Shown: piece by piece, positions 1 through 7,358 of the stretch
Layout: each line of letters opens with the position of its first letter
Position numbering within the stretch: the first letter of the stretch is position 1
Assembly (NCBI GenBank): GCA_013336025.1
Contig: JAAXUM010000074.1
Span: forward strand, 1-7,358
Source: Chlorobiaceae bacterium
GTDB lineage: Bacteria > Bacteroidota > Chlorobiia > Chlorobiales > Chlorobiaceae
Length of the DNA: 7,358 nt
Direction: 5' to 3'
Program-made: the position numbers and the translations under genes
Notes under the pieces: model-generated
Databases searched by the model: none
The model's input: only the letters and a program-made list of their open reading frames with translations
Told to the model about the DNA's origin: nothing

Positions 1-465
1 CTTGCCGTCGTGGATTTCTCAAAACCCTCCTACATCAAACGATTGGCTCTTATTGATCTGAAAACCGGGAAAGAATTTTTTTATCGTGTGGCGCACGGAA
101 AAAAGTCAGGCGAACTTTTTGCAACATGGTTTTCAGATACTCCGGAATCAAACATGAGCAGTCTGGGTCTATTTAAAGTCCTTGAAGTCTACAAAGGCGA
201 ACACGGAAAAGCACTGCGCCTCGAAGGCCTTGAATCATCAGTGAATGGCAATGCATTCAGTCGTGATATTGTGCTGCATTCGGCAGAATACGTCTCATTG
301 CGATATATCTTCATAAACCTCATAACATTGAACGGACCGAGAATAGGAAGAAGCAATGGATGCTTTGTTGTTTCAACCAATGATATCGATGAGGTAGTGC
401 AAAAGCTGAGTCAGGGTGCCTTTCTTTATGCCTGGGCAGAGTCAAAAACTCTCACTCGGCCGTGA
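1..465 (+). CDS. Murein L,D-transpeptidase catalytic domain protein (YkuD_2 family), 5' partial
   Basis: The reading frame is open from base 1, so the gene starts left of the window. The GTG at 10 is probably an internal Val codon, because the frame upstream of it reads Leu-Ala-Val and the family domain already begins there. Seen, numbering from that GTG as residue 1: AVVDFSKPS at the domain start, AHGKKSGE at 28-35, SSLGLF at 50-55, LRLEGLE at 69-75, a His at 90 in HSAEYVS, and the catalytic-Cys motif GRSNGC ending at C118. These match the YkuD_2 group of L,D-transpeptidases, which act on the peptide stems of peptidoglycan outside the cytoplasm through a Cys-His pair. A signal peptide would be expected in the missing N-terminus. 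Two things are unusual: the family's HGA is HSA here and GCP is GCF, and the loop between the His and Cys motifs is a few residues long. The family call is firm; retained activity is less certain. Confidence 0.85.
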   Translation, partial: LAVVDFSKPSYIKRLALIDLKTGKEFFYRVAHGKKSGELFATWFSDTPESNMSSLGLFKVLEVYKGEHGKALRLEGLESSVNGNAFSRDIVLHSAEYVSLRYIFINLITLNGPRIGRSNGCFVVSTNDIDEVVQKLSQGAFLYAWAESKTLTRP

Positions 466-543
466 TCAGAGCAATACTGAAAATCAACTGCTGCGGATAT
501 CTGCGCCGTCACAAGCAAAGTCATCCTCCCAACAGAGCTGAAA

Positions 544-574
544 CAGAAAAGCCCGGAAAATCCGGGCTTTTCTG
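544..574. terminator. Bidirectional rho-independent terminator
   Basis: A perfect inverted repeat with 14-bp arms (CAGAAAAGCCCGGA and its complement) closes over an AAA loop. The GC-rich core is flanked by an A-run on the left and a T-run on the right, so a U-tract is produced on either strand. It sits between the transpeptidase stop (465) and the stop of convergent icd (594), 20 nt from the latter, so it can end both transcripts. Confidence 0.9.
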
Positions 575-593
575 ACAGATGCTGTTTCTTATA

Positions 594-2825
<2,232 letters not shown>

Positions 2826-2838
2826 TTACATTTTTTTT

Positions 2839-2864
2839 ATTATAAAATACTGAAATTATGACAA
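2839..2864 (-). promoter_or_regulatory. Possible icd promoter
   Basis: Read on the minus strand, a perfect TATAAT (2839-2844) lies 19 nt before the icd ATG, and a TTGTCA (2859-2864) lies upstream of it. The spacing is 14 nt, shorter than the usual 16-18, so the -35 assignment is doubtful. The surrounding leader is very A/T-rich with an eight-base A run just before the start region. If the -10 is right, the 5' leader would be only about 10-15 nt. Confidence 0.35.
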
Positions 2865-2878
2865 GTTTTTTTCCAGGC

Positions 2879-2910
2879 ACCCTGTTACGAACAAACAAAC
2901 CGACAGGGGT
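2879..2910. repeat. Inverted repeat upstream of icd (possible operator)
   Basis: The half-sites CCCTGT (2880-2885) and ACAGGG (2903-2908) are separated by 17 nt, giving a centre-to-centre distance of 23 bp, about two helical turns. With one bulged G the match extends to ACCCTGT/ACAGGGGT. It lies just upstream of the candidate icd promoter, a position suited to a dimeric regulator. It could equally be a chance repeat or part of decayed sequence. No regulator family is recognised from the half-site. Confidence 0.3.
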
Positions 2911-2944
2911 CAACGATTGATCACTGTCCGCATCAATCCAATGA

Positions 2945-3249
2945 ATACATCGTAAAAAGATATTCCTGCTATCCCTTGAACGGAAAATCGCCAATATTCT
3001 GCCTTTACCGGAGTACCTTAAAGAACAAGGCTTTCCGGAGAAGTTGCGTTATTGGATTTGCAGACAGAGGAAATACGACAAAGTCGAAAATAATCTTCGT
3101 ATAAAGGGTGTTATTCCGAGGCTGTCGATAATACCTTCTGAAGGATTTCGACTGCCTGACAAGGCAACACCTGAACATCATCATGTATTCCGTTATAACA
3201 GGAACTCACGACGATGTTCATGGCAACCCTGATAGCTAATAAACGCTGA
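2945..3249 (+). pseudogene. Possible decayed gene remnant (C-terminal part, frameshifted)
   Basis: No intact gene is recognised in the 464-bp gap between icd and fabI. A plus-strand frame open from 2945 reads like protein, with segments such as LPLPEYLKEQGFPEKLRYWI, CRQRKYDKVE and EGFRLPD. From about 3197 the convincing frame changes by one base: QELTTMFMATLIANKR runs to a TGA at 3247-3249, while the original frame goes on to a low-complexity tail and a TGA at 3230-3232. A single-base deletion near 3197-3199 would rejoin the two. The open stretch has no good start codon or Shine-Dalgarno near its beginning, so it looks like the tail of a lost gene. The family is not identified. The ending loosely recalls small SAM-dependent methyltransferases, but this is only an impression. 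It could also be ordinary non-coding DNA with a chance open frame. Confidence 0.33.
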
Positions 3250-3283
3250 GATAAAAAAATGCCTGGGCTTCTTTCGTCAAAAA

Positions 3284-4165
3284 CTACGTTGAAGGCGAAA
3301 CATCATCAAGTCCGACTCTTGCGGCAAGTTCCCTGTCGTTAAGCACTTCATGAGCAAGCTTGATCATGGGAATGGTTGCGCCCATCGAGCTGTATCCACC
3401 ATCATGAAAGAGATTCTGCATGGTGACCTTTCGTGAAAGATCACTGAGCAAGGTCATGGTATATTCGGCACACTCTTCGGCAGATGCATTACCAAGCGGA
3501 GACATGAGATCACTGTATTCGTACATTTTCTCAAATCCCGGAATACCGCTTCCGGCTTTCGTATAGGTCGGACTTTGCGAAACCGTATTGATTCGTATGG
3601 AACGTTTTGCAAGCCTCGGGCCATAGCTTCGGGCAATCGATTCAAGAAGGGATTTGGCATCTCCCATATCTGAATATGTCCAGTAATTCCTCTGCGATGC
3701 GATATAGGAAAGTGCGACAATACTTCCTCCCGCATTGATTGCTTCATTTTTCAGGGCATAGGAAACAATTCTGTGCAGCGAAAGACCGGAAACATCCAGT
3801 GTCCTCATGAACCATTCGTAATTCAGCTCCTCGTAAGGCAGCTGCTTGCGGATGTTCTGAGACATGCCAATGGAGTGTACGATAAAATCAATAGCCCCCA
3901 TTTTCTCCTTAAGCTCTCTGAAACAATTATCGACATCCTCGTTTCTTGATGCATCGCAAACAATAACCGGAGCATTGCCGCAGAGAAGGGCAAGTTCCTC
4001 AATATTGCCAAAACGCAGAGCGGTTGCGACATTCGATATTGCAATCTCGGCACCCTCCCGATAGGCATGAAGTGCAATCTGCCATCCGATACTGCTTTCA
4101 TCAAGAGGGCCGAAAACAATTCCTTTTTTTCCTTTTAAAAGACCGTAGTGCGCTTTCTCGGGCAT
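3284..4165 (-). CDS. fabI: Enoyl-[acyl-carrier-protein] reductase (NADH), FabI type
   Basis: A cytosolic short-chain dehydrogenase/reductase that reduces trans-2-enoyl-ACP, the last step of each fatty-acid elongation cycle. It is 293 residues; a Rossmann fold fills most of it. Seen: the FabI-type cofactor loop FGPLDESSIGW (18-28), acidic D71 at the adenine pocket, HSIGMS (97-102), and the catalytic Tyr-x9-Tyr-x6-Lys set Y154, Y164 and K171 in SYIASQR and YSDMGDAK. SQSPT (196-200) and KVTMQNLFHDGG (246-257) are typical of the Bacteroidota/Chlorobi form. M167 occupies the position of the E. coli Met that contacts triclosan. The C-terminus runs about 20-25 residues past the usual end, and the tail is charged and helical-looking. 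The ATG is the first Met before the YGLLKGKKG strand. No Shine-Dalgarno is visible ahead of it. It stands alone, with 146 bp upstream and no obvious terminator. Confidence 0.95.
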   Translation of the reverse strand: MPEKAHYGLLKGKKGIVFGPLDESSIGWQIALHAYREGAEIAISNVATALRFGNIEELALLCGNAPVIVCDASRNEDVDNCFRELKEKMGAIDFIVHSIGMSQNIRKQLPYEELNYEWFMRTLDVSGLSLHRIVSYALKNEAINAGGSIVALSYIASQRNYWTYSDMGDAKSLLESIARSYGPRLAKRSIRINTVSQSPTYTKAGSGIPGFEKMYEYSDLMSPLGNASAEECAEYTMTLLSDLSRKVTMQNLFHDGGYSSMGATIPMIKLAHEVLNDRELAARVGLDDVSPST

Positions 4166-4192
4166 GATATAAACTGTGATTCTTTAACAAAG

Positions 4193-4213
4193 AACGGAAT
4201 ATAAATTCCCGTT
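4193..4213. promoter_or_regulatory. Interrupted palindrome upstream of fabI (possible operator)
   Basis: AACGGAAT (4193-4200) and ATTCCCGTT (4205-4213) are reverse complements apart from one extra C in the right arm. They are separated by ATAA. The element lies 28-48 nt before the fabI start in an A/T-rich gap, where a repressor of fatty-acid synthesis genes could bind. It could also form a small 5'-leader hairpin. The sequence does not match a fatty-acid operator I can name. Confidence 0.3.
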
Positions 4214-4311
4214 AATGTGAATATTTAAAATAAAGAAGATACAAGATTCCCCCGAAAACTTAAACTGTTTCCTCAGAAATTTTCACGCTGATGCTTTTCG
4301 TAAAGCAACAG

Positions 4312-5613
4312 CTAAAGCTTCATTCTTCTCATTGATCGAAGCTTGTCAAGCATATTTTTGTTTACACTCAACTCCACCTCTTCCTTTTCAACCGGCGTCT
4401 CCTTGAAGATTACCCGAAGAAGATTATCCTCGATAAGATACTCTTCCAGATCCAGACTGTAGAGTGCTCTTGGAAGAGTTATTATCCTTTGTGCCCGATC
4501 GACGGTTACCACAATATCGGTACCCATCCGCTCCACCTTCACCTCTTCAGCATCTTTAAGAAAGGGAATTCTGATACAGAGAATCTCACGATGATCTTCA
4601 GTGACAACATTTTTACGGCTTTCGATCCAGAAATTTTTACCTGCATAGAACGTTTTGTCAGGAATCTGCTCTCCAAACACCAGTTTGCTGATGTCATGAA
4701 GTGCATCGGATCCAATAGGCTCAGTCCGCTGAAGATTGCATCGAAACACCGGAGTCGGATAAAAAGAGTTGTCAATCTCCATGAGATACTTCGTATGGAG
4801 ATCAGCCCAGAACTCAAAATACTCCCCGACGGTTTTTGATGTAGGCAGAATCTTGTTAATTACTATGGCATCAATATTAATTCCATACAGATGGATAAAG
4901 GTATATGCTCGTTTCGTTTCAAGAATCGAAAGCTTCTCGGGGTTCAAGACCAGACGGAAGGTAACCTCAGGGCTGAGAATGAATTTGTTGATATCCTCCA
5001 TCTGCTTGAGCAGCACATTGACCTCGTTAAAAAACTCTCCATCAGGTATAGAGTTACCACTCAGTGGACGGGCAAGGGATGACATGCTTTTGTACAACTT
5101 GAAAAACTGCTTGCCCATATTGCCACCAATAATAATTTCCGGATAGGCAAGAAGGCGAAGGGTATTGCCTGTCGGGGAAGTATCAAGCACAACCGCATCC
5201 CATTTTCCGGACTGAGCCTCATCAACCAGACGGTTAAGGGCGAAAATTTCGTCAAGGCCAGGCTGCGTTGTGAGCTCAGAAGCCATGCCACTGTCAATTC
5301 CCTGGTTTTTATAGGAAGAATTGACAAATTTCTGAAACCCCGACATGTTTTTTTTCAGCTCGTATATCGTATCGATTTCAAGTCCGTAAAGATTTTTCTC
5401 AATCCGCTGTGGGTCATTACGGCTGATTTGCGTATCAAAGACATCTGACAATGAGTGCGCCGGATCGGATGACATGATCAGCACTTTCTTGTTCTGCCGT
5501 GCAAGCGCTACGGCTGTTGACGAGGATATCGTGGTTTTTCCCGTTCCGCCCTTGCCGGAATAAATGATAACTCGCGGCTGAGACTGGTTTTCCGTTAAGT
5601 CCCTCGATAACAT
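4312..5613 (-). CDS. ArsA/Get3-family anion-transporting ATPase with C-terminal HSP20-like domain
   Basis: A 433-residue soluble P-loop ATPase of the ArsA/Get3 branch of the SIMIBI class. Seen: deviant Walker A GKGGTGKTT (20-28) including the signature Lys21, switch I DPAHSLSD (50-57), NPEKLSILETKR (224-235) as in the helical substrate-domain region, and switch II DTSPTGNTLRLL (144-155). Residues about 341-404 resemble the HSP20/alpha-crystallin-like domain found at the end of many bacterial ArsA-like proteins. The usual switch II His (PTGHTLR) is Asn150 here. There is no CxxC, so the zinc-linked dimer seen in eukaryotic Get3 is not expected, and there is no second ATPase half as in E. coli ArsA. 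No arsB, arsR or arsD is adjacent, so arsenite export is unlikely; a chaperone or targeting role is inferred. The start is supported by GGAG (5620-5623) six nt before the ATG. It is the last gene of the right-hand run. Confidence 0.9.
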   Translation of the reverse strand: MLSRDLTENQSQPRVIIYSGKGGTGKTTISSSTAVALARQNKKVLIMSSDPAHSLSDVFDTQISRNDPQRIEKNLYGLEIDTIYELKKNMSGFQKFVNSSYKNQGIDSGMASELTTQPGLDEIFALNRLVDEAQSGKWDAVVLDTSPTGNTLRLLAYPEIIIGGNMGKQFFKLYKSMSSLARPLSGNSIPDGEFFNEVNVLLKQMEDINKFILSPEVTFRLVLNPEKLSILETKRAYTFIHLYGINIDAIVINKILPTSKTVGEYFEFWADLHTKYLMEIDNSFYPTPVFRCNLQRTEPIGSDALHDISKLVFGEQIPDKTFYAGKNFWIESRKNVVTEDHREILCIRIPFLKDAEEVKVERMGTDIVVTVDRAQRIITLPRALYSLDLEEYLIEDNLLRVIFKETPVEKEEVELSVNKNMLDKLRSMRRMKL

Positions 5614-5681
5614 AAAAATCTCCAGTATTAAAGGTCATTGATCACAAAACACAATAGCATATAAGTTACCATTTTCCCGCC

Positions 5682-6266
5682 TCAGATGAAACGAATCTTT
5701 TTGCCGAGTGCACAATCAAGCTGAAGCATATACTCGTCATGATCTATCTCCACCGCGCCCAGTTTCTGGAGATGTGGATTCATGATCTGGGCATCGAGCA
5801 GAAGATAGCCCCTCTCTTTCAAGCGCATAACGAGATGATCAAAAGCGACCTGCGAAGCATAGGAACGACGGAAAAACATCGATTCTCCAAAAAAAGCCGC
5901 TCCCATTGCAAGACCGTATAAACCACCCGACAGTACTCCGTTATGCCAGCATTCAACGCTATGTGCCACCCCGAGCTGATTAAGGGTCAGATATGCCTGA
6001 ATGATTTCAGGAGAGATCCATGTTTGACAGTCGCTTTTTCGTGGCGCGGCACAACCGCGAATCACACCTTCAAAATCGGAATTGATTCTCACCTCGAACT
6101 CTCTCTTGCGCACCATTCTCGCAACATCGCGGGATGGATTGTAGCTCACAAGAGGAACCACTGCCCGTTTATAGGGCTGGCACCAGTAAACCTTTTTATC
6201 GTCAGGGTCAGCCATAGGGAAAAAACCCTGTCGATATGCCCGCAGCAGCTCATCAATACGGATCAT
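5682..6266 (-). CDS. aat: Leucyl/phenylalanyl-tRNA--protein transferase
   Basis: A cytosolic enzyme that moves Leu or Phe from aminoacyl-tRNA onto proteins with N-terminal Arg or Lys, marking them for ClpS/ClpAP degradation. It has 194 residues. Seen: YRQGFFPM (11-18) near the N-terminus, WISPEIIQAY (83-92), GLYGLAMGAAFFGESMF (115-131), and LLDAQIMNPHLQKLGAVEI (156-174). E128 and Q160 occupy the positions of E. coli E156 and Q188, and W83 that of W111, with one constant offset of 28. The protein is about 40 residues shorter than E. coli Aat, mainly at the N-terminus, as in many other bacteria. AAAGG (6277-6281) lies 10 nt before the ATG. The gene follows the nitroreductase by 29 nt and precedes the ArsA-like gene by 68 nt, so co-transcription is likely. 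Whether the host has clpS cannot be seen. Confidence 0.96.
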   Translation of the reverse strand: MIRIDELLRAYRQGFFPMADPDDKKVYWCQPYKRAVVPLVSYNPSRDVARMVRKREFEVRINSDFEGVIRGCAAPRKSDCQTWISPEIIQAYLTLNQLGVAHSVECWHNGVLSGGLYGLAMGAAFFGESMFFRRSYASQVAFDHLVMRLKERGYLLLDAQIMNPHLQKLGAVEIDHDEYMLQLDCALGKKIRFI

Positions 6267-6295
6267 ACAGGCAAAACCTTTAATGACAAACTGTT

Positions 6296-6874
6296 TCAGT
6301 GAACACGCAACAACACATCCTCGACCATGCGTTTTGGCACATGATGAATATCATGACTATCTCTGAAGTATCGAACATCGTCTCCTTCCGCCATCTGATC
6401 AATAACAATAGTTTCAACCGGCTTACCAAGAGCGATCACAAAAAGAATATCGAGCCGCCCGGTAATTCCAAGAAGCAATCGCAGACGAACATGGTCAACG
6501 GATCCGACAATACATCCGCCAAGACCCATATCCGTGGCTCCAAGCAGAATGGTCTGTGCCGCAATCCCGCTGTCACAGGCAATAAAAGGGCTTAATGCGC
6601 TGTCGCCAAGCATGACGAGATATGCCGAAGGACGTTCCGACTCTTCAGGACCGGACCAATCATCAAGATAACCTGCCCAGGAAAGACAGAAAAAAACATC
6701 CGTTGCACGATCCGGATCCGTAACGCCAACATATTTGATTGGTTGAAGATTTTTAGCAGAGGGAGCATAACAAGCCAGCTCCACCAGATCGTGCAGCATA
6801 CCCTCGCTCACCCGGAAACCGCCATCAAACCTGCGGCAGCTTCTCGTTCTTGTCACAAGATCTCTGAAATGCAT
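6296..6874 (-). CDS. Nitroreductase-family FMN oxidoreductase
   Basis: A 192-residue, probably dimeric and cytosolic flavoprotein of the nitroreductase fold. Seen: the N-terminal Arg-rich FMN phosphate segment RSCRRF (11-16), APSAKNLQP (37-45), WAGYLDDW (66-73), the GLGGCIVGS stretch (117-125), ALGKP (149-152 region) and a terminal HHVPKR (177-182). The last motif and the WAGYLDDW segment mark a subgroup common in anaerobes whose natural substrate I do not know. It should not be taken as a true nitroaromatic reductase on this evidence. The start is fixed by AGGAG (6879-6883) four nt before the ATG; that site begins on the last base of the preceding gene's stop codon, so translation is probably coupled. 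It is the second gene visible in the right-hand run. Confidence 0.9.
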   Translation of the reverse strand: MHFRDLVTRTRSCRRFDGGFRVSEGMLHDLVELACYAPSAKNLQPIKYVGVTDPDRATDVFFCLSWAGYLDDWSGPEESERPSAYLVMLGDSALSPFIACDSGIAAQTILLGATDMGLGGCIVGSVDHVRLRLLLGITGRLDILFVIALGKPVETIVIDQMAEGDDVRYFRDSHDIHHVPKRMVEDVLLRVH

Positions 6875-6878
6875 ACAT

Positions 6879-6885
6879 CTCCTCA
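6879..6885 (-). promoter_or_regulatory. Shine-Dalgarno fused to the upstream stop codon
   Basis: On the minus strand the sequence TGAGGAG holds the glycosyltransferase stop TGA (6883-6885) and the AGGAG site (6879-6883) for the nitroreductase, sharing one A. The ATG follows four nt later. A ribosome terminating on the first gene would occlude or hand over directly to this site, so the two products are likely made in linked amounts. Confidence 0.7.
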
Positions 6886-7358
6886 GAAAAGCCTCTTCCA
6901 GGCTGCTTCAGTATATTTTGAAAGAAGATCCCATTCACCGCTTCCGATCCATTCGGCTATATAATCAACCGTTTTAGCGTAATGCAGCGGCTCTCTTCCC
7001 GGTTTAAGAAGCCAGTCGCCAAGCTTGTCTCCGTCAAGGCTGTGCATAGCCATACCGTAACCAAGCTCCACCATGGCAAGAGCATTCGATTCCTGTTCAA
7101 TCTGACCGTCAAGGGGTCTCAGCAGCAATTTCTTTCCGAGATGGAGCGCCTCGCCGGGAAGTTCGAATCCCGCATTGCAGACAACCCCGTCACACTCCAT
7201 CAGATCCTTCAAAAAACCCTCTCTGGAATAACCTCTGTAGTGCAGATGGCCATTGTCGCTGTCATTCTGTACCTTGCCATAGATATAAAACTCAAAATCC
7301 ATGAACGGAGAGACGAAATCCGAAACATCCGGAACCTCTTCAAAAGGCAGATAGACAA
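6883..7358 (-). CDS. Glycosyltransferase (MJ1255-like, MurG/GT-B type C-terminal domain), 5' partial
   Basis: The frame stays open to the right edge; 157 residues are visible. The ATG at 7302 is internal, since upstream in frame the sequence reads VYLPFEEVPDVSDFVSPF, a typical lead-in of the C-terminal Rossmann domain. Seen: the strand DFEFYIYGK, then HYRGYSREGFLKDLMECDGV and VCNAGFELPGEALHLGKKLL, the nucleotide-sugar-binding signature of a family related to MJ1255, followed by QIEQESNALAMVELGYG. GT-B enzymes bind the activated sugar in this C-terminal half; the acceptor-binding N-terminal half lies outside the window. The whole family is usually about 330-350 aa, so roughly half is missing. 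The acceptor, whether lipid or polysaccharide, cannot be told. It is the first visible gene of the run and overlaps the next gene's ribosome-binding site. Confidence 0.85.
   Translation of the reverse strand, partial: VYLPFEEVPDVSDFVSPFMDFEFYIYGKVQNDSDNGHLHYRGYSREGFLKDLMECDGVVCNAGFELPGEALHLGKKLLLRPLDGQIEQESNALAMVELGYGMAMHSLDGDKLGDWLLKPGREPLHYAKTVDYIAEWIGSGEWDLLSKYTEAAWKRLF

Noticed and set aside
466..543. Gap between the transpeptidase and the terminator
   Set aside because: No open frame, RNA gene or repeat could be supported in these 78 bases.
3252..3283. Possible terminator after fabI (GCCCAGGC followed by a T-run on the minus strand)
   Set aside because: The only pairing, GCC with GGC around two bases, cannot form a stable hairpin loop; the T-run alone is not enough.
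4292..4307. Hairpin TGCTTT-TCGT-AAAGCA just after the ArsA-like gene
   Set aside because: The stem is only 6 bp with little GC, and no T-run follows it in the direction of transcription, so it is not called a terminator.
4769..5146. A 125-codon open frame on the plus strand inside the ArsA-like gene
   Set aside because: It is antisense to the conserved ATPase domain and shows no family motif, so it is a shadow of the real frame.

Overview
The window looks like chromosomal DNA from a bacterium of the Bacteroidota/Chlorobiota group, and most probably from a green sulfur bacterium such as Chlorobium or a relative. This is an inference from gene content: a full-length monomeric NADP-type isocitrate dehydrogenase, an enoyl-ACP reductase of the Bacteroidota/Chlorobi flavour, and an ArsA/Get3-like ATPase with a C-terminal HSP20-like domain. 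No rRNA, tRNA, CRISPR array, insertion sequence or phage gene was seen.

Layout from left to right. (1) Positions 1-465, plus strand: the C-terminal part of a secreted-type murein L,D-transpeptidase (YkuD_2 family), cut by the left edge. (2) Positions 544-574: a perfect 14-bp-stem hairpin lying between two convergent genes, probably a bidirectional terminator. (3) Positions 594-2819, minus: icd, monomeric isocitrate dehydrogenase. (4) Positions 2820-3283: a 464-bp gap with a possible icd promoter, an inverted repeat and what looks like a decayed, frameshifted coding remnant on the plus strand. (5) Positions 3284-4165, minus: fabI. (6) Positions 4166-4311: a 146-bp gap with an interrupted palindrome upstream of fabI. 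(7) Positions 4312-7358, minus: a run of four genes transcribed right to left, namely a glycosyltransferase (cut by the right edge), a nitroreductase-family flavoprotein, aat and the ArsA-like ATPase. The gaps between them are 8, 29 and 68 nt, so at least the first three are probably one transcript.

How the genes fit together: these are mostly housekeeping functions and not one dedicated pathway. Icd supplies the 2-oxoglutarate/isocitrate step, which runs in the carboxylating direction in the reductive TCA cycle of green sulfur bacteria. FabI completes fatty-acid elongation. Aat appends Leu/Phe to proteins with N-terminal Arg/Lys for the ClpS/ClpAP N-degron route. The glycosyltransferase and the L,D-transpeptidase point to envelope work. 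I do not see a convincing new multi-gene system. The items most worth a second look are the 2945-3249 remnant, the unusual active-site surroundings of the L,D-transpeptidase, the ArsA-HSP20 architecture, and the two inverted repeats upstream of icd and fabI.
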